DNA of 64,000 bases from contig CM034140.1 in NCBI GenBank assembly GCA_019914995.1, forward strand, positions 4,898,001-4,962,000, read 5' to 3'. The position numbers and the translations under genes are program-made. Of this stretch, positions 32,600-45,775 are shown piece by piece; the first letter of the stretch is position 1, and every line of letters starts with the position of its first letter. This DNA comes from Acanthochlamys bracteata. Its lineage: Eukaryota > Streptophyta > Magnoliopsida > Pandanales > Velloziaceae. The notes beneath the pieces were generated by a model. The model did no database searches and was not told the origin of the DNA. It was given only the letters and a program-made list of their open reading frames with translations.

Positions 32600-33390
32600 A
32601 CCGTGATTAGGGATGACATTTGTAAACCTCGAAGAGGCGAAGGAAATTTATATAAATTTTGGAAAAGTTGAGAGATTTAACGTCGTTGAGAGATTCAGAG
32701 TTGGGATATTCAAATACCCGATCATTTTATTCTGCAGCGGTGGGAAAAAGATGCTAATAAATACATAGGTAAGTATGATGAAGGTTCGATAAGTAGCCAT
32801 GACAATGCTGAGTTAAGAACTATCCAACTCCAGATAGTTTTCAACCAAATAGTTTATGAGGCTGCTGGAACCGATGACAAATTCAAAACTTTATTGCAAT
32901 TATTGGGAGAAGCAATGGTTTGATTCAAGGAAGTAAGGATGACTATTGATCGGGATAAGATCCAGCCATCCATTCATGTATGCACAATGAAAATTTACAA
33001 GATTAAGTTGATGCCTCTCAAGTGTTGCTTTTAAATCCCGACATATCACAAACAAAAGGAAGAAATAAAGAAGGAAGGCTAGGGTAACACTAGAATAAAA
33101 GGAGGAGTGAAGAAAGCCACTGCAAGCCAAAGCGAAGGCAGGCTGAAGATGTGCATACTGTAACAAATCGGGTGTCAAACATCACAAACGAAATTGTTCT
33201 GATAATCCTTGTTTAAAGAATAAGACAAGTAAGTTTAAACATTTGCTAAGCTTTAATTCCTAATGAGTAAAATTTTATTTTGATTTTGACATCTATCAAC
33301 ACGTTCGTACTTGCTAATTACGGGTGCAGATGATTCCAAAGACAATGATCCAAGTGAAAATGAATATACTGAAGATGAAGACTTAGTATT
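32600..33390 (+). pseudogene. M2 FAR1-like transposase, internal-deletion derivative
   Basis: The start matches the N-terminus (NLEEAKEIYINFGKVERFN, about 32627-32680), and then joins directly to the C-terminal third (IPDHFILQRWEKDANKYIG around 32717, TDDKFKTLLQLLGEAM around 32874, TIDRDKIQPSIHVC around 32942). The whole MULE catalytic domain present in M1 is missing. At the join the 11-mer GTTGAGAGATT occurs twice, at 32667-32677 and 32685-32695. Near the end, in another frame, a CCHC-like knuckle reads CAYCNKSGVKHHKRNC (about 33150-33200). An intron may separate this from an acidic tail around 33330-33395. The product could at most bind DNA, not transpose. Confidence 0.75.
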
Positions 33391-33429
33391 CGATTAGAGT
33401 AGGATGATGAACGTATTTTGGCATATTTT

Positions 33430-33930
33430 GAAGTTGTAGTGAGCTTTGGAGACGGGAAGGAGGCCAGTGAGGTTAAAGCTCACTGAATTACTTAAGTTAA
33501 ATTGTATAAAAAATTAAAAATAAAATCAAAACAATTTGGTATGTTCATTGTGTTCAAGCTATATTACTCACTGTTGTTTAAAGAAAAGCATTTATGTTTG
33601 AATGCATTTTGGCAGGAGAATGGTGAGCTCTGGAGCTCACCAAAATTACTTAAATTGCATTCTATATATAAACAAAAAGAAAACAATTTGGTATGTTCAA
33701 TGTGTTCAAGCTATATTATTACTCATCTGTTTTACAATAAAACAGATTTCTTTTGGACGTATTGTCCAAAAAAAAAAAATTTTGTTTAAGCTGCAGTATA
33801 CAACATCTTCTAAAAGAAATAAATAATTCTTCTTGGAGCTCTGCCAGCTCAATGTAGCCAATCAGTCAGCTTTACTAGTTCACTTGGCAGCTAACCAGTC
33901 AGCTAGTAGAGCTGGCTATGCTCACTACTC
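33430..33930. repeat. GAGCTC-type array of M2 (right)
   Basis: Two copies of a ~190-bp unit with an AAAACAATTTGGTATGTTCA block (about 33528 and 33680) and GTGAGCTC motifs. The clearest is GGTGAGCTC-TG-GAGCTCACC at 33622-33641, two 9-bp palindromic arms around TG. More motifs lie at 33835-33920. Confidence 0.65.
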
Positions 33931-33939
33931 TCCTTTGTC

Positions 33940-34480
33940 AGGTATGCATCACTGGTTCGCTTCCATCCATTCACTAGTCATACACCACTGCAAATATTCA
34001 CTCCACATTCATCTACACAGCTCACTGCCATCAATTCATATTCACATATCACATTCACATTCACAAACATTTGTAGTTTCATTCTGCTTTACACCTTCAT
34101 ACATTTTCACAGCTAGTCTGCTTCACTTCATATTCGACTTTCACATTCACATGGTTGGTCTCACTCATTCAAAACATTGGCACAACATACATTGGATGCC
34201 AAGTTGAGCATTTCATTCATAAACCAAGCTTCTACAAAAGTTTTTAGAAAACTGTCACAGCAACAACAACAAGCTTAGATTGCCATTCATCTGTGAAAAA
34301 CACCTAATACTCTTTTACAAGACTCTACAACTTTATATTCACAGTCTGCATTACACCAATAGACAAACTACACCAACAAACACATCTGTAAATTAACTGC
34401 TAAAAAGTCGGCATTCACGGAAAATTAGAAAACAACAAGGAAAGAAAAAATATTTTGCAATGAGCTCCAGAGCCATTTAG
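33940..34480. repeat. CATTCAC-rich repeat region of M2
   Basis: Short degenerate repeats with CATTCAC or CACATTC cores (about 34000-34160). The segment to 34470 matches 18510-18880 in inverted orientation, including the TTACACCAATAGACAAACTACACC region. Non-coding. Confidence 0.6.
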
Positions 34481-37400
34481 CTACACCCGATGAGCTCAAA
34501 AGTAGCAAATATATGAATCACCTCTACTATATGTGCGATTGTCTTGCAAACATAGGGAAGATAAAAAAAATAGAAGAAAAAACAAAACTAAACACTGGAA
34601 TGAAGATACTTTCAATTAAAAGACTGCAACTGCAAATAAATATTCCCTTGCTCCAGCTACTGGATAAGCACTACATTAGTAATGGGCTTGTGTTTAGTGA
34701 CAGCAAAAGCTCACGTATCTCTAATTCCTGTATAGCAGAATCTTATATTAGTTAAATCACTCATATTTCTTTCCATAATTATAGGTATTTTGGTTCTTTA
34801 AAATTATAGTTTCCAAATTGTTGAGGACCCTTATTTTCTTTTCTTATTTATATGCTTGTAAAACCTTTAAGGACGACATCATATTTTTGAATCAATTTGA
34901 GGTCTTGTTCTCCACTATTTGGCATTCTTGTAATCAACGAATATTGGATTTCTGTTTCTCTTGTTTTGGCATTGATACGAATCAACAGAATAAGTATAGG
35001 GAAGTTTGTCTTTGGCACGACATAGATTTTGTCTGTGGCACATTTTAAAAAAATTTGCTGAAAAGGCTGTACATGTGTATTTTCAAGAAACATCAAGAGC
35101 TGTATTAGGGAAAGTTATACTGCTACCACTTTTGAGATTCAGTGAAACAAATTATTGTGTACATATGGATTGCAGGAGAATAAGTGGCTCCAAATAAGAA
35201 TGCTGTATAACTTGTTAGAGAATAAGTGGCTCCAAATAAGCTACGTGAAACCAACATCTCAAAATTAATAATAAAAATTACCGTGCTATTGATCGTGCAG
35301 TTGCCTAAGGAAAGCATCCCTATTAGAAAGTTTGCAAAACCAGTATTAGTACCAATTCAACGCAAGAAAAGGGACCTGAAGGTTTTCCAAATGTTAAAAT
35401 TTAATTCTTATAAGAATTATCCTATAATGGTATTTTGGATGACTAATAGATCGCTCTTCGTCAAGTGAACAGCATGCTAACAAAGAGAACTTTAGAGGTT
35501 TTGAAGTGCTAGCATTTTCGAAAGCACTTCCAATTAGAATAGTCTTTGTCTACCTCATGACAAATGTAACAAAAGAAAGATGAGAATATGAATAAAATGT
35601 AACAGCAACATGAACAAAGAAAATATATAGACAGGATAAGCATGCTGGAGCAGCAAGAAGCAAAACCTTCACCATGGTCATTCTCCCATTAAAGATGAAT
35701 CTTCGGCTGCCTACTTATCGACACAAGGGCAGTAGCAAGCGAAGGAAGCAAAAATTAAATCCTTATAGAAGATTCTCTAATCGCTATCTGCAAATAGATA
35801 TCCTTTTTAGGAGATTATCAAGCAACTATAAACTATATTACTTACATACAAACAGACAAAGACAGATTTACATATATACTCATATAATACTTATACCTGT
35901 AAATATATGTTTTTTCTCTGCCACGTAGTCCCTGGGTCACTGTTGCTGTTGATTAGGAAGAAAGCAGTACAAAGCCACGATATCTACAGCCGTAACTTGC
36001 TGCAATCGGAGGACTTGAACTTGCGCGGCTATCTTCGAGCTTGGCACGCAAGCCGCAAGCTTTTCCTGATTTGCAACGCTACAACCAATGACAAATAAAT
36101 CAACCAAAGGGACCAGGGACAAGATGACAATATTAGCCTTCCAGTCCATCATGCTAATCAAAGAAACCCAGAATCCTATCTTGAGTGCATCATCGGATGC
36201 TTGGTCAATTAAACGAGAGAAAGTCAGTACTTTGACAGATTGCGGTAGGTTTTGATTCAGCAGCTTACCAACAAATTAATAAATGCTAAGGCAACCTAAA
36301 CAGCTAACTTTAAAGTCCAAGTTATTGAACATTAAAACCACCAATTAAAGTGGTGAATAAAGCTCCATTAGAATTGATCCGCGATAGATGTTTAACGCTA
36401 ATTGCGATAGCAACAGAATTAACATCTAAAAATATTAAGTGGAAGTGAGAAAAAAAGAAATAGTTTTATTATAACCTAAGAGACTAAGGAATCCTGAAGA
36501 GGGTTCCGTTCATATTTATTGGCATAAAAATACATAAGATGAAGTAAAAGTAGTACGAAGGCTTAATCTAATACCTGTAACGTTTAAAAGCACCTTTAAG
36601 CAACAGTGTCAGCTTAGATTGGTTTTTTTATGAACTTTTAACTGATAGTTGTTGCTTAGATTCATACGTTTGTACAAATCTTACTATAATTACTCTGTTT
36701 GTTTTTTCATTATATACTCAATGTTGGTCATTGGTTGAAATTGTGAAGATGTATGGTGTAGCAATTTGCCGTTTCTCTATCTGAGTTCAATGAAAATTAA
36801 TTACTGCTTGCAAAATCATCAATTTAGTTTGGATTTTTACTGCTGATGTTTGGTATTTTGTCAAAATCTACTGATTCTAGTTATGTGTTACAAGTTATTT
36901 AGCTTTAGAAGATTACACTTTGGTTTGATATGTTGCATTGAGCTTCAAAACTTTTTGCTTCAGAATTTTTAATTTTAGTATACTTGTTGGAATTCAAACT
37001 TGCCAATATTTTGATTTTTCCTTGGTTGGTTAGTAGTTCAATCACAATGGAAGTATTCAACTTTAAGTGCAATTGATTATGTAGACTGTAGGAATTATTC
37101 ATCACTGTTTCAAAAGAATGTGAATACCCTTATCGTGTAGCTCCATGATGAAAAGCTGAGAGTTTTCGAAGTGATACTGGACTTATTTGGATGGCCCTAT
37201 GCAAATGGTTTTGCATCGTTGAATCAAAAACTTGACGACATAAAAGTTAACATGATATTACACTGATCTAAAAGTGTTTGTTGTTATAGATGTGAATAGA
37301 CCTTCCCCTAAACTGTGATGAAAATCTAAAGCCTTATTGGATATATCAATATGAAGAATGAGCATTAATGCTAAATGAACATCTTTAGCAAGTAACTTCT

Positions 37401-39235
37401 TGAAGGGAATTCATGCATTGCTAGTTAAATCGAGCCGTATTAACTTAATGTTTATTGACTTTAATTTTAATGTAGGCATTGCTACCCATGAGGTTAAGAA
37501 TGTCTGTTTGTATTCTGTTTATGTTTTGTTGTTACTGCTAAACTGATAAGGCTGCTATATTGATACTGTATGTACTTAATCGAAGTGTTGATACCTTCCC
37601 AGTATTCAATTAAAAGACGACTTTTATATGCTTTCATTGATATGTATCTCCAAAGTGGTTTATCTGGTCAATACCATGCAAATTGAAAAGGACCAAAAAG
37701 ATAATATTTGTGGCATGACTTTGTGTACACTTTTTGATTGATGTATGGCTGTTCATAAAATCACATGAACAATACACAAATTTACTAATTACGATTTCAT
37801 CATGTTTTGCTTCAATGAGCTGCATGCAGAATTATCCAAAATTATATAAGTACTACTTTCTGATGTTGTGATTATGTACACTTCGGTTAACCTTGGCTTG
37901 TACTGGCTACTGTCCATCAAAGGCCTCTTTATATGATTGAATATAGTTCCCTAAGCTCTTGTTTAGTGAAGTTCTGTTTGGTGGTGACCATGGTTATCAA
38001 AACTTCAATTGAAATATTAAAAATTTCACGATTTTACAATTTTAAATCACTAAAATAATCCTACTTGACACAATTTTGTATTTTATATGTAATTGGAGTA
38101 AGATCACGATCTTAATCATAAAATGGTTAAGATCACTACTTTTGATCTTGTGATTTCATCTTGTGAGGAGTTTGTTTGTTTGCAAAACTGGCTATAAAAG
38201 CTTTGCCTATGAGTTAGCAATTTTTTCTTCTTCGATCACGGTTTCTTATCCTAAATATGTTTCTCCTTTAGCATCGAATAGCAAATTATCCGATCCGTCG
38301 ACTCTACGTTGGTCTAATCTCTAATCTTGTTTGGTTCACGATTTTATTTTCTGTAGTTTTTCATTTTTATCCCGTCTGGCCACTGTTTCTCTTTTAGAGT
38401 TCTTCGGCAAATTTTCAACAAATTCTTAGCAGTCTACTTATTTCTAGTTCTTCTTCTTGTTCTGAAAGTTCTTGTCTCAGTTTACAAAATTAAAGCAAAG
38501 CAAAAGTAACTTTGTTTGTTTTCTATTTTTTTCTCTTAACAAAATTATCATGTCATTGTTATCTACTGGTCTGAATTAATTTCAAAGATTCAATTATTTT
38601 TTCTTTCTTCTCTCATTGTATTGAATAATTCTGGTGAGTATCTTTTGTTCCTCTGTAAAATCTTGTTCTTGTATCCTATTCTCTCTAATTTTGATCATCT
38701 TTCTCTTATCTGGAATGTTTCAATATTTTCATTCACTATATTTGACAATTTAAAGGAAGGCAAGTGCTTTTGTATCGGATTTTTGTATTCAATTTTGGGT
38801 TCTAGGTTTCAGTTAAAAGAATCACATAGTTCCTTTTAAAATATTTTTTTCATAAAAGGTTCTTCTTTTCGTGGAAAGAGTTTTAAATTGCATTGTTGAA
38901 ACTCCAAACTGATTCGTATCATGGTAATATGTAAATTTGATTCTTAGGGTAGAAGGTTGATTATCTCAAAAAGTCCTCAATATATGTAAATTCCAAGAGA
39001 GTTCTAATGAAAATGAAACTCTACTACCAAGACTTAATAACTAATCAATAAATTTTTCTTCTTAAAAATTAATTGAAATTATTTATCCTTTTTTTGTTGT
39101 ATCTTTTCTATCTGGGCGTTTGATATATCTTTCTGCAGCTTGGATTTTTTCTTATCTTTCCACCTTTTTACAAAATTTCATGTGGTTGATTCATTTGTTC
39201 CTATAATACTGTCATAGGTACTATGTGGGTGTCTT
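34481..39235. other. Largely anonymous AT-rich DNA
   Basis: No recognisable gene apart from the coding-like stretch at 35905-36275, listed separately. A 21-base block (AGAATAAGTGGCTCCAAATAA) is duplicated in tandem at about 35177-35197 and 35219-35239. The tract 36550-39200 is T-rich and intron-like, with no domain found in any frame. Confidence 0.4.
35905..36275 (-). other. Unrecognised coding-like stretch
   Basis: About 110 codons are open on the minus strand from just after a TAA at ~36275: GKLLNQNLPQSVKVLTFSRL, DQASDDALKIGFWVSL, MMDWKANIVILSLVPLVDLF, then a region ending CFLPNQQQQ and a stop. Composition is balanced rather than low-complexity, and there is one possible membrane segment (IVILSLVPLVDLFVIG). 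No ATG at the beginning. It could be an exon of a host gene or a chance frame. I do not recognise a family. Confidence 0.3.
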
Positions 39236-39239
39236 GTAA

Positions 39240-39910
39240 TGGACTAAAATGATATTGTTGTTTGGAATAAAGATAGATTAGTTGCTAAAGGTTATTCATA
39301 GAAAAAAGGTATTGGTTCTGATGAAACTTGTGCTCCTGTTGTATGTTTGGAAGCCATTCAAGTTCCTTTAGATGGACGTGAAAAGAGCATTTCTCACCGT
39401 TTCATCAAAGAAAATGTGTTTGTTGAGCAACCACCAGGTCTTGAAAATCTCAATCAACCAAATGGATGTAAGAGTGTGTTCTCACCAGCTTTATCAAAGA
39501 AAAATTTTTTGCTGAGCAACCACTAGGTTTTGAAAATCTCAAGCACCAAAATCACATCTACAAGCTATAAAACGATCGGTATGGACTCAACAAGCACCGC
39601 ATGCATGGTATGAGAGACTTAGTACGTTTTTATAGAGAAAGGTTTCTCTCGAGGTAAAATTGACTCTAGCCTCTTCATTAAACGATAAGAATGATATACT
39701 AGTAGTACAAGTATATGTAGATGACATTGTCTTCGGTGCTACTAATCAAACTTTGTGCAAGTTGTTTGCTAAGCTTATGTTGGGTTAGTTTGAAGTGAGC
39801 AAGGTCAGAGAACTCAGCTACTTCCATGGACTTCAAATCAAGCAACTTGCTAATGGCATTTTCATAAACTAAGGAAAGCATGTTCAAGACTTGCTTAGGT
39901 CAACTTGAAA
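39240..39910 (+). pseudogene. Ty1/copia reverse transcriptase fragment
   Basis: Copia RT motifs in broken frames: VWNKDRLVAKGYSQKKGI at about 39264, VFVEQPPGLENL near 39416 (the block is repeated imperfectly at ~39500), YGLKQAPHAWYERLSTFL near 39580, VQVYVDDIVFGATN at 39707 (active site YVDD intact), and LSYFHGLQIKQLANGIFI near 39815. Similar to the SIRE-like element on the right side, but on the + strand. Several stops and frameshifts. Confidence 0.85.
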
Positions 39911-39989
39911 GTATAAAAAATTGTAAGTACCATTATGGCCCCAAACACTAAGCAGGACCGGAGGGACTTTGTGAAGTTTTAAAAGCTGG

Positions 39990-40340
39990 TATTCGTAGAA
40001 ATTCACAAATGAGAAATGCGGTCCGTGTTGTCCTTGCGAGGTGCTTGAGGTGGAGAAGTTTTGCGAAACATCAAGTCTCAGTTTAAGTTATTATTCGTTG
40101 CTTTGACATTAGTGAATTTCACTTGTAGTGTCAAGTGATGTCGATATAGGTACTGCGGCGCTTAACTACTGGATTGCTGACTGATTTTCATCTCTTAACA
40201 CTTGTGTTTGTTTTATTGTGCTAATAACTTCGGTGCAAATTATTGTTCATGTTCAGTCACTAGGCAGCAACCTCTTGATCGACTAACTGCTCACTATTCA
40301 ACGACGTTTTCAGAATAGTGGTATGGTTTTTAATTTGTGA
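39990..40340 (+). mobile_element. SIRE-like LTR 3' end fragment (+ orientation)
   Basis: It matches in reverse complement the LTR end near 45850-46130 (shared features: TTCACTTGTAGTGTCAAGTGA, CTGATTTTC, CACTTGTGTTTGTTTTATT, CGACTAACTGCTC). It is probably the 3' LTR remnant of the preceding copia fragment. Confidence 0.55.
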
Positions 40341-40389
40341 TAACACATTTCACTCCTCCTCTTAAGTTAGTCATCTTGAGTTAAAATTT

Positions 40390-41560
40390 CATAGGTTTCT
40401 CTATTAGGAAGAATCTGTATCAGCTCTCCCCATGGTCTATGAAGTACAAACAGATGCTTTTGACTGTGCAATTGGTGGTGTGTTGATGTAAGATGGTCAT
40501 CCAATTGCCTACGAGAGCCGAGAACTCATTGACACCGAGTGCCAATATACGGTCCAAGAAAAGGAGATGACATTGGTGGCAATTAGTTACTTCCTCTTAA
40601 CAAAGCTTTCATTCAAGCAAATGAGGTCGCAAGAATTTGTGGCAGAGTTTTGACTTCACCATGTAAAATATAAGCTTGGAGGTGCCAACTTGGTAGCCTA
40701 TGTGTTGATAGGAAAGCCAAACTAGCTGCTGTTACCTAATCGCTATTTTCTTTGGTGGATCCCATCAATAAAGGGATAGAGGACGACCCTCAAGCCAAGG
40801 CTCTAAGAGATCTTGTAAGACAAGGTCATACCTGGGGGTTTTGAGTAGATGATGACGTGCTTATCACCAAAGGAGGGCATTTCTGTGTAGTAAAGTGGGG
40901 AGGCATGGGGAAGGAGATTGTTAACGAATGCCATGACTCCAAATGGGTAGGATATGTATCGAGCGATGGGACTTGTATAAGATCTATAATATTGGCTACA
41001 AAATGAGGGATGATGTTGAACTTTATGTGAAGACTTGTCTTGTGTGCCAACAAGACCAGGTACACCAACATCGTCCAGCTAGTTTATTAGAGCTATTGGT
41101 CATTCCCGAGAGACCATAGGAAAGGACTTGATTGTAGGATTGCCAAAACCAGAGGGATATGGCAACATAATGGTACTGGTGGATTGCTTAGCATATATAG
41201 TGTAGTATTAGGGATGCAATAAGCATATTGCTTCGACATGTGGTGAAGTATTAGGGAATTCCGTCAATTCATCATCGGAGATCATGACACCTATTCACTG
41301 GAAATTTTATATGGATTTTCAATATATTCAGGTCTGAACTCAACTCTCTACTAGCTTCCACCAATAAACTGATTGTCAAACTAAAAGTGTCAATGCCTTA
41401 TTCGAGGTATACTTAGGCATTATGTAAATGCCAACCAACTAGATTGGGTCAAGCTGCTGGATATGACCCAATTCTCGTACAACCTACAAAAGGGCTAGTC
41501 AACTAGTGCGAGTCAATTTGAATTGACCATTGGGCATTAACTGATGACTCCGTGCAGTTG
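40390..41560 (+). pseudogene. Ty3/gypsy RNase H and integrase pseudogene
   Basis: RNase H: YEVQTDAFDCAIGGVLM at 40439, ESRELIDTECQYTVQEKEM at 40515, then a shifted ALAD-type end near 40690. Integrase: HDSKW near 40930, a zinc-type segment MRDDVELYVKTCLVCQQD around 41005-41055 (HHCC-like), then PERP and an ITMDFIxGLPK-like segment at 41110-41150, followed by a catalytic-core remnant (VVDCLAYI). Numerous stops. RT is missing on the left. It belongs with the chromovirus LTRs and gag at 24983-26437. Confidence 0.8.
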
Positions 41561-42170
41561 TAACCGGCTACAAGTGGAAGAGCCCATCATCGTATAAGTT
41601 TGCCATAAGCTGGCAAGAAGAGTCAAAACTTGCATGGCCGTACTTGGCAAAAGTGACAAAGAAGATGAAGAAATGGACGAACCACCAAAGGAGGCACCAC
41701 GAATTCAACGACTGAGACTTAGTTTTAGTGAAGCTTCTTCCCCATCAAACTCTCACATTTCATCATCTACAAAAATTACATGAGGAACTTATAGAGAGGT
41801 ATGAAGGACCCATCTTAGTGGAGAAGAGGATTAGCAAGATGGCTTACCGAATAAAATTACCTTCATAATTAGAAATTCACTTGGTATTTCATGTAAGTCT
41901 CTTGAAGCCATACCATGCCGACAAAGAGGATCCAACTAGAGGTATATCCTCAAGAGCTCCCACCACCATCACTTCACAAGAATGACATGTGGAGGAAGTT
42001 TTGTCGCACCGAGTTATTCCACGACGTGGTTACCATTCGAGCTACGCAAACCTGCTGAAATGTAAGGGACAACAAGTTGGGAGCACGAACTTACGGCAAT
42101 TTCAGCTGAAGATCTAGGAGTTTCACCAAACTGTCTCGCAATTCTGAGGACACTGCAGTATAGGTGGGGT
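41561..42170 (+). pseudogene. Chromovirus integrase C-terminus with chromodomain
   Basis: Segments RYEGPILVEKRISKMAYRIKL (about 41797), HVSLLKPYHADKEDPTRG (about 41890), SSRAPTTI and VEEVLSHRVIPRRGYHSSYA (about 41990) leading to NLLKCKGQQ. This is the GPY/F-like module followed by a chromodomain, diagnostic of plant chromoviruses, in which it targets integration to chromatin marks. The frame is interrupted. A polypurine stretch AGGTGGGGTAGAATA at 42162-42176 immediately precedes the 3' LTR. Confidence 0.75.
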
Positions 42171-42176
42171 AGAATA

Positions 42177-42655
42177 TGATGGTATGCTTCCTTATGGAAC
42201 TTTTTCGCGTCCCTTTTTGCCTTAGGAAGGCGGGTCTTGTGTAGCTGTTCTAGAGTAGCTTATAATACTCTAGATAACCGAGATATTTGGGCTATGTAAG
42301 ATATGTTGAAAATGTAGATCTTTTGAGTAGATATTTTATGTAAGAGCTTTCTGGAATTGTGTTCTCCACTGTTTAACAAAGCAATTTCAATTGTCTGTTG
42401 AGAAGGTGAGGAGCTTTATATAGGAGGGGAAGAACGTTCATTTGAAGCATCAGGTAAGAGTTGTAACGAAGTAAAGCAATATAATGCTTCTTTGCAAGAG
42501 CTCACTTTCAAGTGTTGTTTCTCTCTTCCTTAGGTCCCTTTTGCCACAACGTATTTAGCAATTTTAGATATCTGGAAGGACGCTGACTTAGTTGCCAAAA
42601 GAGTGGGACTACATGCTGCATGAGCCAAGGTAAATCTTTAGACTCGTGATATTAC
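42177..42655 (+). mobile_element. Ty3/gypsy chromovirus 3' LTR
   Basis: Starts TGATGGTATGC just after the polypurine tract and aligns throughout to 24983-25502, with a TTTATATAGGAGGGG TATA region at about 42413. Divergence from the 5' LTR is considerable, so the insertion is old or the two LTRs are from different copies. Confidence 0.75.
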
Positions 42656-45600
42656 TTACCTGTTGGTGGTTACTACTCCTTGAAAGTCGTGCTGTTATCA
42701 AGTCTCAAGTGCATGGAACCACCTAATAGTTAGTGGGTGCCTCTGCATAAGTATCGCTCCCATCCTTTGGAGGTATGGGTTTGTTCATGAAGTCAAAACG
42801 GTTCAGTAGTGAAGCAAAATTCACAATTGACATTAGAGTCAACCAAATTTTCTTTACTGCTAGAGCTTCGCGGCAAGGAACCCACTAGATAGAGAGGCTT
42901 GAATATCAGAAGTGAATTTGCAATGAATTTCTTCCTTGAGCTAAAAAAGGATAAATTTATGCTTGCTCGCAATAGTCTCTAGACTACCATAAAGCTCCAT
43001 GACTTCCAAAGCAAAAATCTCAATCATAGTGGATGGTGTGTAGGGATTACTTCAAAAATTGCTCGGCCAAGCGTAGCCAGGTAGTCAAGAATCATCAAGA
43101 TAGTATTCTCCCCTTCAAAAGGAAATAAGTGCTTGGGGAAGCCTTTTGAGAACTATTATTAAAATTGTCTGTGGTTGGAGATAGCCAATAACTGCAGTCT
43201 TTGACCTATTGTCTGCTGAAATTTCTTCCCTAAGCTTAGTTGAAGAACAGTGGTATCTGATTTTGGTTTAGTCTATACAATACTATTGGCATCTTCATAT
43301 TGTAAAGGTTCGCCTAAGTACCTATGCTGGGGAGGCTTAAAAAGACTTTCTTGAGTAAGTATGCAAGGTGCAAAAAGCTTGACTTAACCACAAAGCTTCG
43401 TCCAGGCAAATGCCATCGCCAATGTATGATTGTGTCTTAGGACAGCTCGACTCCTTGTCCACACTGCATGCATAAGGTTCTACTGGCAAAGCTAATGCAA
43501 CTTGCCAATTATTGATCGATACCTTTAGTTTCCTCCATTAATGCAAAGAGTTTTGTGTTAACCACGTTGTCCAGGTTGATGCAATGCTGTGATGTATGAA
43601 TTGAAAAGAAGCTCTTGGGCCCTAAACCTCCTCCTAAGGGTAAGTGCCGAATTTGGTGTGAGACTGCTCTTTCACATGGGATTGGGGAGGATCATGTGCG
43701 ATGTCCTTTATGGAAAGCTGTGGCTATATGTTCTTTTAACTAGGATGTTAGTAGTAGTTGTAGCTGCTTCTTGATCCAAAGAGGCTGGACTTAGGTTGAC
43801 ACTTCCACCACCATAACAACAATACGAGTAACTCATAGTGACTAGCACAGGTGTGTGAGGCAGATGGTTAGGCCTTGCACAACATTTATGCTGACTTATA
43901 GCCAACCATCGGAAGGTATCCAGCCTCATTTACGTTGTTCAAACGACTTAGCTGAAGGGAACCTATCATTGACATGAGGTTCTTCGACAATCGACGTTCA
44001 TTGCCAACTTGCGAGAATGTACCAAGTTCTATGATCAATGAGTCGGCTGAAGAAAAAGCAATCATGCGTGACCGTATGATCCTCCCTTGTACTGTTATTG
44101 TATCACTCCTGCAATATACTAATTTTTAATTTAGGGACAATTTTAGTAAATAGAATTTTTGGTTGTTGTATCGACTAATGCATGGACTACCGGTACCCAA
44201 TTTCCGAGTTAATATATAGGACTGGATTTATGTGCAAGCCCAAGACAATTATGACCGATCATTTTGATTTGATGTTTACCAACTGTTTGAATTGTAATCT
44301 AATCCAATTATGAACCACTTTGTTAAATTCTTTATCATCTAAGTACGAGTTTAACCTTACTACTTGTCTATATTCCTTACTAGTTCTTGTTTCTTGTTTC
44401 TTTTTCTTTTTCCTCTCCAAATTGCCTATGATCCAACGCTCTCTGCGTGCGGCCCCTTCGGCATCGTGCATCTCTCCTCTTCCCTCAGGCTTTCACCTTT
44501 CTCCACTCCGGTTGACGTCGTTCGACTTTTCCATAATCTTCTTCGTGCGGGTGAAAGCTATGGTTTAGCTGAGCCCTTCCTCGGCGATCTGGCCCCATTA
44601 GGTAGCTGCAAACCGTCTTCTCGCCATGTTAAGGCTTTTGCCTCCCTCAGTTTCAGTGACTTTTGGCTCCTACGTGTGGTCACTTGAGCTTCGTGCTGGC
44701 GCATCGATCGATGGATTACAACCGCCAACTTTCGCTTCTAACTTCATCGTCTTCTATGTTGAGCTATGCGTTGTTGCTGCATCTTCTAACGGACTAAAAT
44801 CTACCTATAATGGGTCCTATGGTGTAGGTGAACTTTGATGTTTGTTGTGTTCAATGTACATGCTATTAAGCCACTAAGTGTTCCTTTTTGCTCGAGGTGT
44901 TCTTGGATCTAGAATCAGCAAGTTCGTCATTGCGACGAGAGGTCAACATAGACTTTAATTGTCTCCTTTGATTTGTAAGCCTATAGTGAATATGTGCTAG
45001 GATATTCTTAGACTTTTGATTTGTTGAGTTTCACCATTGGTGATAGCACGTGAGGATTACAATGCTTTTTTCCTTATAACTATATTGTAAGGTTTCTCAC
45101 ACATTAGTATCTACTTTAGAAATCCCAACATGATTTGTCATCTTCAGTGCATAATATAATCTTATCATTTATATCATAAAGTGTACATGTGTTCATGCTT
45201 GTATAGGATCGTAGTAATGATTGTAATTACAAAAACACGCTAGTAATGAGTAGATTGTTATATCCGTTGAGGCTCCTACCTTTGTATTTTACAACAAGAT
45301 AACATTTTACAAAATTAGGTAGCATAAATTTTAGAGTGTGCATGATATGCACACATCGCTTACATTATAAGCAAGGGTGAACATGATTATGTAAAACAGA
45401 GAATAGTCATTGTGGAAAGCCTTATATACTGCATCTACTTATCAAGACTAGGTTGGAATGGGATGATAAAAAATTGGCAAGTAGTGTCCTGACGACCTAT
45501 CATGCATGTGCATGAGATGGTATTGCTTGCCTCGATGGGATCCAGGGAGGTTCTGGTCACCGAGAGGAGATGAGAGTATATTGATTGCTCGATATGTTCT

Positions 45601-45775
45601 AGAACATACTAGAAATGATTATATTGAATATCTCGGTGGGTCCCCAAACATATTAGAAATAGGAGTTTAATGATTATATTTAATATCTTGGTGGGTTCTA
45701 GCACATGCTAGGCACTGAGTGGAGATGGGTATACCTTCGGTGGGTTGCAAGATATATTGTACACCAGTCATAGAA
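42656..45775. other. Degraded retroelement-like and anonymous DNA
   Basis: The minus strand at 43200-42750 has a faint gag-like sequence (KHLFPFEGE followed by DYLATLGRAIFEVIPTHHP in mixed frames), too broken to classify. 44258-44840 is GC-richer and pyrimidine-rich with open but domain-less + frames. 45560-45760 has two imperfect copies of a segment with ATATCTCGGTGGGT / ATATCTTGGTGGGT. No gene supported. Confidence 0.3.

Noticed and set aside
33833-34207. 124-codon His/Ser-rich frame
   Set aside because: It lies in the CATTCAC repeat region of M2 and is not kept open in the matching segment near 18.5-18.9 kb.
44364-44687. Open frames in the GC-richer region at 44.3-44.8 kb
   Set aside because: Two overlapping frames with no domain, low complexity at the start, and no conserved neighbour. 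Could be a transcript leader but not supportable as a gene.
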